Of a DNA stretch of 64,000 bases, positions 54,816-64,000 are shown in pieces. Made by a program: the position numbers and the translations under genes. The notes below the pieces were generated by a model that did not search any database, was not told where the DNA came from, and was given only the letters and a program-made list of their open reading frames with translations. Source of the stretch: Kaistia adipata DSM 17808 (GTDB lineage: Bacteria > Pseudomonadota > Alphaproteobacteria > Rhizobiales > Kaistiaceae); the NCBI RefSeq assembly GCF_000423225.1, contig NZ_AUHO01000006.1, forward strand, positions 310,001 to 374,000, given 5' to 3'. Every line of letters starts with the position of its first letter. Within the stretch, counting starts at the first letter, position 1.

Positions 54816-55070
54816 TCAGGCTCCTGGCCGATCGCCCTCTTCGCCCGGCTCGAAGAGCTGAACGGGAGCGCCCGGCATGATGGTGGAGATGGCGTGCTTG
54901 TAGACGAGCTGCGAATGGCCGTCCCGCCGCAACAACACGCAGAAATTGTCGAACCAGGTGACGATGCCCTGGAGCTTGACGCCGTTTACCAGGAAGATCG
55001 TCAGCGGGATCTTGCTCTTGCGAACGTGGTTGAGAAACGTGTCTTGGAGGTTTTGGGCGCGTTCTGCCAT
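54816..55070 (-). CDS. hfq: RNA chaperone Hfq
   Basis: An 84-residue Sm-like protein. [20 protein letters not shown] (Sm1) and [10 protein letters not shown] with the Y-K-H motif (Sm2) are nearly invariant; Gln 9 and Phe 43 of the uridine-binding proximal face are in place. It pairs small RNAs with mRNAs. The gene lies 145 bp after the aminotransferase gene, which leaves room for its own promoter, and directly before hflX. Confidence 0.98.
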   Translation of the reverse strand: MAERAQNLQDTFLNHVRKSKIPLTIFLVNGVKLQGIVTWFDNFCVLLRRDGHSQLVYKHAISTIMPGAPVQLFEPGEEGDRPGA

Positions 55071-55215
55071 TCTTGTCTCTCACGCTTGACCTTGTTGGGG
55101 ACGTGGGTCCCGAGGGCCGACTGACCTGCCGACCTCACCCCTACATTGCCCGCAGAATCGCCGCGCGTCATCAACAAATACGTCGCCATGCAACGACTTG
55201 ATGATCGGCGGCCCA

Positions 55216-56091
55216 TCATCCACGCACGCGGAGCGGCGCTTCCGACGCAAATTCGTGGAAGCGGCGCCGGAGTTCGGCGGCGATCGTTCCCGGCGCGCCA
55301 TTGGCGATTGGCTTGCCGTCGATCTCTACGACCGGCATGACGACGGCCGTCGCGGCCGTGAAGAAGGCCTCGCGCGCAGCGTGTACCTCGTCGAGGCTGA
55401 AAGCGCGTTCCTCGATCCGGTATCCGGCGGCCTTGGCGACCTCGAAGAGGACGGTGCGCGTGATGCCACGCAGGATTCCGTGTTCCGCCGGCCGCGTGAC
55501 GAGCACGCCGTCGGCGGTGACGATCCAGGCATTGGTCGACGAGCCCTCCGTCACCATGCCGTTGGCATCGACGAACCAGGCCTCGTAGGCGCCGGCATCC
55601 CGGGCCGCCTGCTTGGCGAGCACGTTCGGCAGCAGCGAGACGGTCTTGATGTCGACGCGCTCCCAGCGATTGTCGGGAACGCTGATCACCGAAACACCCT
55701 TCTCGGCCTTGCGGTCGCCGGCGCTGCTCGGCGCCGACTTGGCGGTGACGACGATCGAGGGCGGCGTGCCTTCGGCTGGGAACAGGTGGTTGCGCGGGGC
55801 GACGCCGCGCGTGATCTGGAGATAGACCAGCCCCTCGCGCACGCGGTTGCGACGGATGACTTCCCGCATGACGATGCCGAGGGCGGTGAGGCTCATCGGC
55901 TGCGCGATGCGCAATTCCTTCAGCGATCGCTCCAGCCGCGCCATGTGCAGCTTCTCGTCGATCATCCGGCCGTTGCGGATCTCGCAGACCTCGTAGACGC
56001 CGTCGGCGAACTGATAGCCGCGATCCTCGACATGGACGACCGCCTCGGCATGGCGAAGATAGAGGCCGTTCACATAGGCAAAGCGCGACAT
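55216..56091 (-). CDS. dat: D-amino-acid transaminase (class IV aminotransferase)
   Basis: A 291-residue fold IV PLP enzyme. FAYVNGLYLRHAEAVVHVED, RGYQFADGVYEVCEIRNG, YLQITRGVAPRNHLFP and DIKTVSLLPNVLAKQAARD (PLP lysine K in IKTVSLLPN) are typical of the D-alanine aminotransferase branch, and TEGSSTNAWIV binds the cofactor phosphate. It interconverts D-amino acids and keto acids, supplying D-Glu or D-Ala for the wall. It is the standard neighbour between ntrX and hfq in this order; the gene is often annotated dat but specificity is not proven. Confidence 0.9.
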   Translation of the reverse strand: MSRFAYVNGLYLRHAEAVVHVEDRGYQFADGVYEVCEIRNGRMIDEKLHMARLERSLKELRIAQPMSLTALGIVMREVIRRNRVREGLVYLQITRGVAPRNHLFPAEGTPPSIVVTAKSAPSSAGDRKAEKGVSVISVPDNRWERVDIKTVSLLPNVLAKQAARDAGAYEAWFVDANGMVTEGSSTNAWIVTADGVLVTRPAEHGILRGITRTVLFEVAKAAGYRIEERAFSLDEVHAAREAFFTAATAVVMPVVEIDGKPIANGAPGTIAAELRRRFHEFASEAPLRVRG

Positions 56092-56173
56092 GGTGTTCCT
56101 GCGGGGCGATGGGAATCAGGCGGGCGCCGCGTATCGCGGCGTCCCGCATCGGACAATGCCGCGAGGCCGGCCG

Positions 56174-57538
56174 TCAACCGACGCCGAGTGATTTCAGCTT
56201 GCGATGCAGGGCCGAGCGCTCCATGCCGACGAATTCCGCCGTGCGCGAGATGTTGCCGCCGAAGCGGTTGACCTGCGCCGTCAGATATTCGCGCTCGAAG
56301 ATCTCGCGCGCGTCGCGCAGCGGCAGTGACATCAGGTGCTCGCCGCCGCGGTTCGGCGTCGTCGGCAGCATCTCGCCGATTTCCGGCGGCAGCATGTCGG
56401 CCGAGATCGCCTGGCTCTCGTCGCCGCGCGCCAGGATCAGCAGGCGCTCGATGTTGTTGCGCAGCTGGCGGATGTTGCCCGGCCAGTCATGCGCCTGCAG
56501 CACGGCCATGGCGTCCGACCCCACGGTCCGGACCGGCAGGCCCGTGGTGCGCGAGATCTGCTCGATGAAGTGGTTGACCAGCTCCGGCACGTCGTCGCGG
56601 CGCTCGGCGAGCGCCGGAACGCGCAGCGGCACGACCGACAGGCGATGGAACAGGTCCTCGCGGAAGCCGCCATCCTGGATCTCGTGCTCCAGGTCGCGCG
56701 CCGTCGACGAGATGATGCGTACGTCGACCTTGACCTTGGTGGTGCCGTTGACGCGCTGGAAGCTCTGCTCGATCAGGACGCGCAGGATCTTGCCCTGCGT
56801 CTCCTTCGGCATGTCCGCGACCTCGTCGAGATAGAGCGTGCCGCCATGCGCCTCCTCGAGCGCGCCGACGACGCGAGCCGATCCGGTGCCGTTCTCGACG
56901 CCGAAGAGCTCCTGCTCCATCCGGTCGGGCGTGATCGCGGCGGCGTTGAGGACGACGAACGGGCCGTCCATCCGCAGCGAGGATTCGTGGATCGCGCGGG
57001 CGACCAGTTCCTTGCCGGAGCCGGACGGGCCGGAAATCATGATGCGGCTGTTGGTCGGCGCGACGCGCTCGATGGTCTGCTTCAGATGACTGATGGCGAT
57101 CGACGAGCCGACGAGGCGGCCGGCATCACCGGCGCGCTCGCGCAGGTCGCGCACTTCACGGCGCAGCTTCGACGCCTCCAGCGCGCGCTCGGCGATCAGC
57201 AGCAGGCGGTCCGCCTTGAACGGCTTCTCGATATAGTCATAGGCGCCGCGCCGGATGGCGGAGACCGCCGTCTCGATGTTGCCGTGGCCGGAGATCATCA
57301 CCACCGGCAGGTCGGGATGCTGTGCCTTGATGATGTCGAGCAGCGCCAGGCCGTCGATGCGACTGCCGGTCAGCCAGATGTCGAGGAAGATGAGCGTCGG
57401 TCGACGCTTCTCGATCTCGGCGAGGGCGGTGTCGGTATCGCCGGCGGTACGGGTGCCGTGGCCCTCGTCCTCGAGAATTCCGGCGACGAGCCCGCGGATG
57501 TCAGCTTCATCATCGATGATCAAAATATCGGACGGCAT
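56174..57538 (-). CDS. ntrX: Nitrogen-related response regulator NtrX
   Basis: A 454-residue regulator: receiver domain (residues 1-125, DILIIDDEADIRGLVAGILE, phospho-Asp in TLIFLDIWLTGSRIDG), AAA+ domain (about 145-380, [40 protein letters not shown]) and a C-terminal Fis-like HTH (NRFGGNISRTAEFVGMERSA). The sigma-54 contact loop GAFTGA is missing; the segment reads FGVENGTGSARVVGALE, as is known for NtrX, so it probably does not activate sigma-54 promoters the way NtrC does. It follows ntrY by 14 bp. Confidence 0.95.
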   Translation of the reverse strand: MPSDILIIDDEADIRGLVAGILEDEGHGTRTAGDTDTALAEIEKRRPTLIFLDIWLTGSRIDGLALLDIIKAQHPDLPVVMISGHGNIETAVSAIRRGAYDYIEKPFKADRLLLIAERALEASKLRREVRDLRERAGDAGRLVGSSIAISHLKQTIERVAPTNSRIMISGPSGSGKELVARAIHESSLRMDGPFVVLNAAAITPDRMEQELFGVENGTGSARVVGALEEAHGGTLYLDEVADMPKETQGKILRVLIEQSFQRVNGTTKVKVDVRIISSTARDLEHEIQDGGFREDLFHRLSVVPLRVPALAERRDDVPELVNHFIEQISRTTGLPVRTVGSDAMAVLQAHDWPGNIRQLRNNIERLLILARGDESQAISADMLPPEIGEMLPTTPNRGGEHLMSLPLRDAREIFEREYLTAQVNRFGGNISRTAEFVGMERSALHRKLKSLGVG

Positions 57539-57552
57539 GATCTCTATCTTCG

Positions 57553-59826
57553 TCAGGCGTCTACGGGATTGGTTTGATGGTCGCTGCCGGATCCTGCCCC
57601 ACCATGCGGCGTCGGACGCGGCAGGATGATTCGGACCATGGCGCCCCGCCCCCCAGCGGCCACGGCGGGCGAGTCGAGCAGGTCGAGCTGTCCGCCATGT
57701 TCTTCGATAATCTTGGAGACGATCGCGAGGCCGAGCCCGGTGCCCTTCTCGCGCGTCGTCATGTAGGGCTCGAGCAGGCGATGCCGGTTCTCCTGCGGCA
57801 GGCCGATGCCCGTGTCGATGATCTCGACGATGTTGCGGTCGCCTTCGATCCTCGCCTGCACCGTGATCTTCGGAACGATCGGATCTCCCGGTGGCACGGC
57901 CGCGATTGCCTCGGTCGCGTTCTTCACCAGATTGGTGAAGGCCTGCGAAATCAGGCGCGGGTCATAGCGACCGACGAGCGGCTCCTGCGGCAGCTCGGTC
58001 TCGAAGGTGATCTCGGGATTGGCCACCTCCATCAGGAAGACCGCCTCGCGCACCGCCTCGCCAAGGTCCCGCTCCTCGAAGGTCGGCTTCGGCATGCGCG
58101 CGAAGGAGGAGAACTCATCGACCATGCGGCCGATGTCGCCGACCTGGCGGATGATCGTGTCGGTGCACTGGTCGAAGACCTCGCGCCCCTCGACGATGCC
58201 CTTGCCGAAGCGGCGCTTCAGCCGCTCGGCCGAAAGCTGGATCGGCGTCAGCGGGTTCTTGATCTCGTGCGCGATGCGGCGCGCGATGTCGGCCCAGGCG
58301 GCGCTGCGCTGCGCGGTGACGAGGTCGGTGATGTCGTCGAGCGTGATGACGTAGCCATGCGCCGCGGTATCGGATTCCTCGGTCGTGACGCGGACATTGA
58401 TCGTCCGTTCGCGGCCGGCGCGGACCACCGAGACCTGGTCGCGATGCTCGGTCCGGTTGGTCTCGCCGAGCGCGGCGGTGACGACGTTTTCCAGCTCCGG
58501 CACGATCTCGACCACCGGACGGCCCAGCGTGTCTTCCTGGTCGAGGCCGAGAAGCCGGAGCGCGCCGCGATTGGCGATGGTCACGACGCCATTCGCGTCC
58601 GTGCCGACCACGCCGGCGCTGACGCCGGCGAGCACCGCCTCGGTGAAGCGGCGGCGGCTGTCGATCTGCTCGCTCGCGGCCACCAGCTCGTGGCGCTGGC
58701 TGCGCAGCTCGGAGGCCATGGTGTTGAAGGTGGCGCCGAGCGCGCCGAGATCGCCGTCCGAGCTCCGGAACGGCACGCGCACTTCGAGATTGCCGCGGCC
58801 GATCTCATCGGCGGCATCGATCAGGCGACGGATTGGCGAGACCAGGCGGTTGGCGAAGCCGATGCCGAGCCAGATGGCGGAGAGCAGCACGACGAGCGCG
58901 AGGCCGAGATACAGCAGGCCGAAGGCGATCTGCACGCCAAGGCGGGTGGCCTCCAGGCTCTTGTACTCGTTCACGCTCGCCGTGGTCTCGGCGATGTAGC
59001 GGATGACCTTGGGGTCGATCTCGCGCGTGATGTAGAGATAGACGTCGGAATAGTTCTCCAGCCGCGCCAGGGCGCCGACGACATTGGTCGCGCCGGGGGC
59101 GATCAGGATCGGCTCGGATCCGGGCTTGGCCGCGCGCGACAGGGCGTCGGGCGGCGGCGGCAGGTAATTGGTCGAGAACTGGAAGTTCGCCTGCGCGATC
59201 AGTCCGCCATCCGGCTTCACGAGAAAGACGCCGGGAATGCCGCGCAGCGCGGCGATCGAGTTCATGAAGGCCTGGAAGCGGTCTGGATTCTGCTCGAGCA
59301 GCGTCTGCGCGCGCTCGAAATCCGACTTCAGGCCGAGAATGTCGACCTTCAGCGTCTTGGCATGCTCCTCGGCATAGGCCTGCGCGATCGAAAGCGAGGT
59401 GTCGACGATCGCCCGCGTGCGCTCGGAGAACCAGTGGTCGAGGCCGCGGTTCAGCGTGATGCTGGCCACCACGGCGATCAGGATGGCGGGAACGACGGCG
59501 ACGATGCTGAACAGGCCGACGATGCGGATATGCAGCCGGGCGGCGGCGCGTCCGCGCCGACGGGCGCGGATCAGCATGGCGACTTCGAGCGCCAGCTCCA
59601 GCACCAGCAGTCCGGTCAGGAGGCCGTTCACGGCCAGCGCCCAGAAGACGACCTGCTCCGTCGGCTGGATTGGCGTCAGCCCCATCAGCAGGAAGAAGCT
59701 GAAGCAGGCGCAGGTCAGCGCGAGGATGACGGTGATGTAGCCGGCCGTACGCACGGTGAAGCGTAGCCGGCGGCTGTCGCCGTCGGAACGCGACGCGTCG
59801 GAGATGGTTTCCGTGGCAGCGATCAT
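57553..59826 (-). CDS. ntrY: Sensor histidine kinase NtrY
   Basis: A 757-residue membrane kinase. Two or three helices near the N-terminus and one near residue 300 flank a periplasmic region; then HAMP (SPIRRLIDAADEIGRGNLEV), PAS (about 385-490, VLAGVSAGVVGTDANGVVTI), the His box ([20 protein letters not shown]) and the ATPase domain (NLVKNATEAIAA, DTGIGLPQENRHRLLEPYMT, GTGLGLAIVSKIIEEHGG). It phosphorylates NtrX, and may cross-talk with NtrC. The start ATG at 59826 is followed by a serine-rich leader; 136 bp separate it from ntrC. Confidence 0.95.
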   Translation of the reverse strand: MIAATETISDASRSDGDSRRLRFTVRTAGYITVILALTCACFSFFLLMGLTPIQPTEQVVFWALAVNGLLTGLLVLELALEVAMLIRARRRGRAAARLHIRIVGLFSIVAVVPAILIAVVASITLNRGLDHWFSERTRAIVDTSLSIAQAYAEEHAKTLKVDILGLKSDFERAQTLLEQNPDRFQAFMNSIAALRGIPGVFLVKPDGGLIAQANFQFSTNYLPPPPDALSRAAKPGSEPILIAPGATNVVGALARLENYSDVYLYITREIDPKVIRYIAETTASVNEYKSLEATRLGVQIAFGLLYLGLALVVLLSAIWLGIGFANRLVSPIRRLIDAADEIGRGNLEVRVPFRSSDGDLGALGATFNTMASELRSQRHELVAASEQIDSRRRFTEAVLAGVSAGVVGTDANGVVTIANRGALRLLGLDQEDTLGRPVVEIVPELENVVTAALGETNRTEHRDQVSVVRAGRERTINVRVTTEESDTAAHGYVITLDDITDLVTAQRSAAWADIARRIAHEIKNPLTPIQLSAERLKRRFGKGIVEGREVFDQCTDTIIRQVGDIGRMVDEFSSFARMPKPTFEERDLGEAVREAVFLMEVANPEITFETELPQEPLVGRYDPRLISQAFTNLVKNATEAIAAVPPGDPIVPKITVQARIEGDRNIVEIIDTGIGLPQENRHRLLEPYMTTREKGTGLGLAIVSKIIEEHGGQLDLLDSPAVAAGGRGAMVRIILPRPTPHGGAGSGSDHQTNPVDA

Positions 59827-59925
59827 GTCGCCAGCCCCTCGGAATCGGCTTCACGCCAGAATCGCGGGTGGTCTTCAGTAGCCCTCATGCGCGGACCCTG
59901 GGACCGAATTGCAACAGCAATGTGG

Positions 59926-59950
59926 CGAACCGGCAACAGGCGCCGGTTCG
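59926..59950. terminator. Stem-loop between ntrC and ntrY
   Basis: A perfect 9-bp inverted repeat (59926-59934 with 59942-59950, loop of seven) lies just after the ntrC stop. On the sense strand it has no U tract, so it may be a weak terminator or an RNA-stability element separating ntrBC from ntrYX transcripts. Confidence 0.4.
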
Positions 59951-59962
59951 TCCTACGTCGCG

Positions 59963-61405
<1,443 letters not shown>

Positions 61406-61406
61406 G

Positions 61407-62543
61407 TCAGTGCTCCTTGTCTGCAGGTGCGTCACCCGGGAATGCCGGCATCAACACGCGGAAGGTCGTGCGATTGTGCTGGGAATCGCACTCGATGACA
61501 CCCCCATGATCCCCAATGATCTTGGCCACGAGCGCCAGACCGAGGCCCGAGCCATTGATCTTGGTGGTGACGAAGGGGTCGAAGAGGTGGGGCAACATGT
61601 CCGCCGGCACGCCGGCGCCGTTGTCGCGGACAGTGAATTCGAGCGGCAGGGTCACCCGGTTGTTGGAGCCGGGCACCGACAGGCGAATGCCGGGCTTGAA
61701 GGCCGTCGAGAGCAGGATCTCGCCATTGTCGTCATTGCCGATCGCCTCGGCGGCGTTCTTGACGAGGTTCAGGAACACCTGCACCAGCTGGTCGCGGTTG
61801 GCATAGACCGGCGGCAGCGACGGGTCATACTCCTCGATGATGCGGATGTTGCGGGCGAAACCCGACTGCGCCAGCCGCTTCACATGCTCCAGAACGACAT
61901 GGATGTTGACCGGCGCGCGCTCGACGGGGCGCTCGTCCGAGAACACTTCCATCCGGTCGACCAGCTTCACGATCCGGTCCGTCTCGTCGCAGATCAGGCG
62001 GGTCAGCGCCCGGTCATCGTCTTCGACGGAGGATTCGAGCAGTTGCGCCGCGCCACGGATGCCGGAGAGCGGGTTCTTGATCTCGTGCGCCAGCATGGCG
62101 GCGAGGCCCGTCACCGAGCGCGCCGCGCCGCGATGCGTCAGCTGGCGGTCGATCTTCTCGGCCATCGTCTTTTCCTGGAGCAGGACGACGACGGAATCGG
62201 GCCGTTCCGGCACGGGCGAGGCATAGATGTCGACGATGCGGTCGGCGCCGTTGCGCGGCGTGCCGACATCGACGCGATATTCGTTGACGGCCGCGCCGCG
62301 GCTGCGGACCTGCTCGATCAGCGCCAGAAGCGGGCTGCCGAACGGAACGAAATGAGCGATCGGCTGGCGTCGCAGCACGGCAATCGAGGCCTGGAAGAAA
62401 TCCTGCGCGGCGCTGTTGGCGTCGCTGACATGCCCCGCCCCGTCGATCATGATGATCGGATGCGGCAGCGCGTCGAGCAGAATCGAAGCCGACCCGCCGC
62501 TCCCCGCCGCGATGGCTTCGTTCTGGACGAGCGTCCGGTTCAC
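61407..62543 (-). CDS. ntrB: Nitrogen sensor histidine kinase NtrB (NR(II))
   Basis: A 378-residue soluble kinase/phosphatase: an N-terminal PAS domain (about 20-130, [20 protein letters not shown]), the His box ([20 protein letters not shown] near residue 150) and an ATPase domain ([51 protein letters not shown]). With PII it reads glutamine and 2-oxoglutarate and sets NtrC phosphorylation. Its start overlaps dusB by 4 bp, the classical nifR3-ntrB coupling of alphaproteobacteria. Confidence 0.96.
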   Translation of the reverse strand: MNRTLVQNEAIAAGSGGSASILLDALPHPIIMIDGAGHVSDANSAAQDFFQASIAVLRRQPIAHFVPFGSPLLALIEQVRSRGAAVNEYRVDVGTPRNGADRIVDIYASPVPERPDSVVVLLQEKTMAEKIDRQLTHRGAARSVTGLAAMLAHEIKNPLSGIRGAAQLLESSVEDDDRALTRLICDETDRIVKLVDRMEVFSDERPVERAPVNIHVVLEHVKRLAQSGFARNIRIIEEYDPSLPPVYANRDQLVQVFLNLVKNAAEAIGNDDNGEILLSTAFKPGIRLSVPGSNNRVTLPLEFTVRDNGAGVPADMLPHLFDPFVTTKINGSGLGLALVAKIIGDHGGVIECDSQHNRTTFRVLMPAFPGDAPADKEH

Positions 62544-63604
62544 GCGGCTCTCCTCATTTCAGCCTCTCCAAGGTGCTGCCGCAGAAGCAGGATCACCCGA
62601 GCGGGATCTTGTTCGGTCATGATGGCGAGGCGGTCCTCGGCCGGCATGGCGTCGGGGCCGAGCGCCTCGATCGTCCAGCTCAGATGTTTTCGCGCGTTGC
62701 GCACGCCGAGGATCGGCCCGTAGAGCTCGATCATTTCCTCGAAATGCCCGACGACCAGATCGATCAGGGCGTCGCCGCGCGGTGCCTCGGGCATCGTCCC
62801 GGTCGCGGCGAAGCTGGCGAGATGGCCGGGCAGCCAGGGTTGGCCATAGGCGCCCCGCCCGACCATGACGCCGTCGGCGCCCGAGGCCGCAAGCATCGGC
62901 GCGAGGCTGTCGACGCTGACGCAGTCGCCGTTGGCAATGAGCGGGATCGAGATCGCCTGCTTGACGGCGGCGATGGCGGCCCAGTCGGCCGTGCCCTTGT
63001 AGAACTGGCAGCGCGTGCGGCCATGCACGGTGATCATCGAAACGCCGGCCGCTTCGGCGCGGCGCGCCAGCTCGGGCGCATTGATCGTCTTGTCGTCCCA
63101 GCCGAGCCGCATCTTCAATGTCACCGGAACCGGGCTCGCCGCGACGGTCGCGTCGACGAGCGTCAGCGCGTGGTCGAGGTCGCGCATCAGCGCCGAGCCG
63201 GAATAGCCCGTCGTCACGCGCTTGGCGGGGCAACCCATGTTGATGTCGATGATGTCGGCGCCGGAATCGGCGGCGGCCTTGGCGCCTTCCGACATCCAAT
63301 GCGCCTCGCGGCCGGCCAACTGCACGACATGCAGACCGTTGCCGGTTGCTTCGGCGCGCATTGCGGTCTCGGCGTTACCGCCGGCCAGTTCCTCGCTCGC
63401 AACCATCTCCGAAATGACGAGCCCGGCGCCGAACGAAGCCGCGACACGGCGGAACGGCCGATCGGACACTCCGGACATCGGCGCGAGCAGAACCCGGTTG
63501 GCAATCGTCACGCCGCCGATGTCGAGAGGGGCAGCGAGGCGGGCAACGGGATTTGGAGCTTCAGACAATATGACTACCGAATAGGCATTGATTTTGATGC
63601 CCAC
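62540..63604 (-). CDS. dusB: tRNA-dihydrouridine synthase DusB (NifR3)
   Basis: A 354-residue flavoenzyme reducing uridines of tRNA to dihydrouridine. [36 protein letters not shown] (FMN/substrate region with catalytic Cys) and [17 protein letters not shown], then [10 protein letters not shown] and [14 protein letters not shown], are family-specific. The N-terminus is uncertain: GTG at 63604 gives the full frame, but family members begin near the L-A-A-P-L-D segment, so an internal start (for example TTG at 63568) is possible. First gene of the dusB-ntrB-ntrC transcript. Confidence 0.93.
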   Translation of the reverse strand: MGIKINAYSVVILSEAPNPVARLAAPLDIGGVTIANRVLLAPMSGVSDRPFRRVAASFGAGLVISEMVASEELAGGNAETAMRAEATGNGLHVVQLAGREAHWMSEGAKAAADSGADIIDINMGCPAKRVTTGYSGSALMRDLDHALTLVDATVAASPVPVTLKMRLGWDDKTINAPELARRAEAAGVSMITVHGRTRCQFYKGTADWAAIAAVKQAISIPLIANGDCVSVDSLAPMLAASGADGVMVGRGAYGQPWLPGHLASFAATGTMPEAPRGDALIDLVVGHFEEMIELYGPILGVRNARKHLSWTIEALGPDAMPAEDRLAIMTEQDPARVILLLRQHLGEAEMRRAA

Positions 63605-63723
63605 ATATTAGTCACGAATGGGCGTGCGGCAAGAGACTTGTTGCGTTGCAGTGTGAAATCTCCGATCCATGCGACCGTATGACGACGGCACGCTCAGGCC
63701 GTACCAGCCGGATTTCCTCACCC

Positions 63724-64000
63724 ATGAATACCAGTGTGCAGTCCAACCATGTCGCCGCCCTCATCGTGGCAGCCGGCCGCGGGGTGCGCGCCGGCGGCGA
63801 GGTGCCGAAGCAGTATCGCGAGGTGGGAGGTCAGGCCATTCTCCGGCGCACGGCGGCGCTGTTCCTCGATCATGCCGGGATCGATCGGGTGCTGGTGGTG
63901 ATCCATCCGGACGATGCCGAACTCTATCGATCGGCGGTCGGCGATCTCGCGCCCCGGCTCGATGTCGTCGCGGGCGGCGCGACGCGACAGGTTTCGGTGC
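63724..64000 (+). CDS. ispD: 2-C-methyl-D-erythritol 4-phosphate cytidylyltransferase (IspD or IspDF), N-terminal part
   Basis: The first 92 codons of a gene that runs past the window. [20 protein letters not shown] (nucleotide-binding loop with G-R-G-x-R) followed by [20 protein letters not shown] and [13 protein letters not shown] is the IspD pattern. In this order the enzyme is commonly fused to IspF (IspDF), but the fragment cannot show that. It makes CDP-methylerythritol in the MEP isoprenoid pathway. The ATG at 63724 is divergent from dusB, 119 bp away. Confidence 0.9.
   Translation, partial: MNTSVQSNHVAALIVAAGRGVRAGGEVPKQYREVGGQAILRRTAALFLDHAGIDRVLVVIHPDDAELYRSAVGDLAPRLDVVAGGATRQVSV

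Noticed and set aside
56174-57538. Absence of the GAFTGA loop in NtrX as a novel feature
   Set aside because: Lack of this sigma-54 contact loop is, as far as I recall, usual for alphaproteobacterial NtrX proteins.
57574-59766. A 730-codon plus-strand open frame antisense to ntrY
   Set aside because: It mirrors the ntrY reading frame, has low-complexity Arg/Asp/Ala composition and no ribosome site or motif.

Overview
The window is high-GC, densely coded chromosomal DNA from an alphaproteobacterium, most likely of the order Hyphomicrobiales (Rhizobiales). The strongest evidence is the gene order at the right end on the minus strand, dusB-ntrB-ntrC-ntrY-ntrX-aminotransferase-hfq-hflX, with a convergent mazG and a divergent ispD/ispDF start. 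The rlpA-dac-tmk-holB-metG order at 5-11 kb also fits that order. I cannot assign a family or genus. No rRNA, CRISPR array, insertion sequence, integrase or phage gene was seen.

Layout. (1) 0-3 kb: the tail of a glycoside hydrolase family 2 gene with a good terminator, a UPF0104 membrane protein, a metallo-beta-lactamase-fold hydrolase and tatD. (2) 3.1-5 kb: a two-gene islet on the other strand (a GT90 glycosyltransferase and a small low-GC secreted orphan) lying between tatD and metG. (3) 5-11 kb: the minus-strand housekeeping operon rlpA-dac-tmk-holB-metG. The DD-carboxypeptidase-like protein in it has lost a key residue in all three penicillin-binding motifs. (4) 11.3-12.6 kb: tRNA-Ser(UGA) and a membrane GGDEF protein. 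(5) 12.7-21.8 kb: a neighbourhood themed on pyridoxal phosphate (PLP): a RibD/DHFR-like reductase, pyridoxal kinase, a BenE-type permease, a divergent PdxR/MocR regulator, an ABM-domain protein, a serine hydroxymethyltransferase paralog, the YggS PLP-homeostasis protein and a pabB-pabC fusion. (6) 21.8-27.5 kb: a copper-type P1B ATPase with a CueR-like promoter, an AI-2E-family membrane protein, a small orphan, a DUF4432 protein and a 4-oxalocrotonate tautomerase homolog.

(7) 27.8-51.6 kb: a large extracellular polysaccharide locus. It holds a WecA-like initiating transferase, GDP-fucose synthesis (gmd, fcl), a Wzx flippase, a Wzy-like polymerase, a GT2 enzyme, five GT4-type glycosyltransferases, an ExoF-like export protein, a fused Wzz/BY-kinase and a LuxR-type regulator. 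Inside it lies a compact module (SDR, DUF4910 aminopeptidase-like protein, sugar C-methyltransferase, glucose-1-phosphate cytidylyltransferase-like enzyme, PIG-L deacetylase) that probably builds an unusual, perhaps C-branched, CDP-activated sugar. Both control proteins of the locus look degenerate: the regulator's receiver lacks its phospho-acceptor Asp, and the BY-kinase lacks a Walker A' Asp and a C-terminal tyrosine cluster. (8) 51.7-64 kb: a membrane-anchored nuclease, then mazG, hflX, hfq, the aminotransferase, the NtrYX and NtrBC two-component systems, dusB and the start of ispD/ispDF.

The observations I would follow first are the carboxypeptidase that has lost its catalytic residues but keeps its place in a conserved operon, the putative CDP-branched-sugar module, the BenE permease as a candidate vitamin B6 transporter, and the phosphorylation-independent look of the polysaccharide control proteins. 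All product names rest on motifs and remembered family features; no database search was possible.
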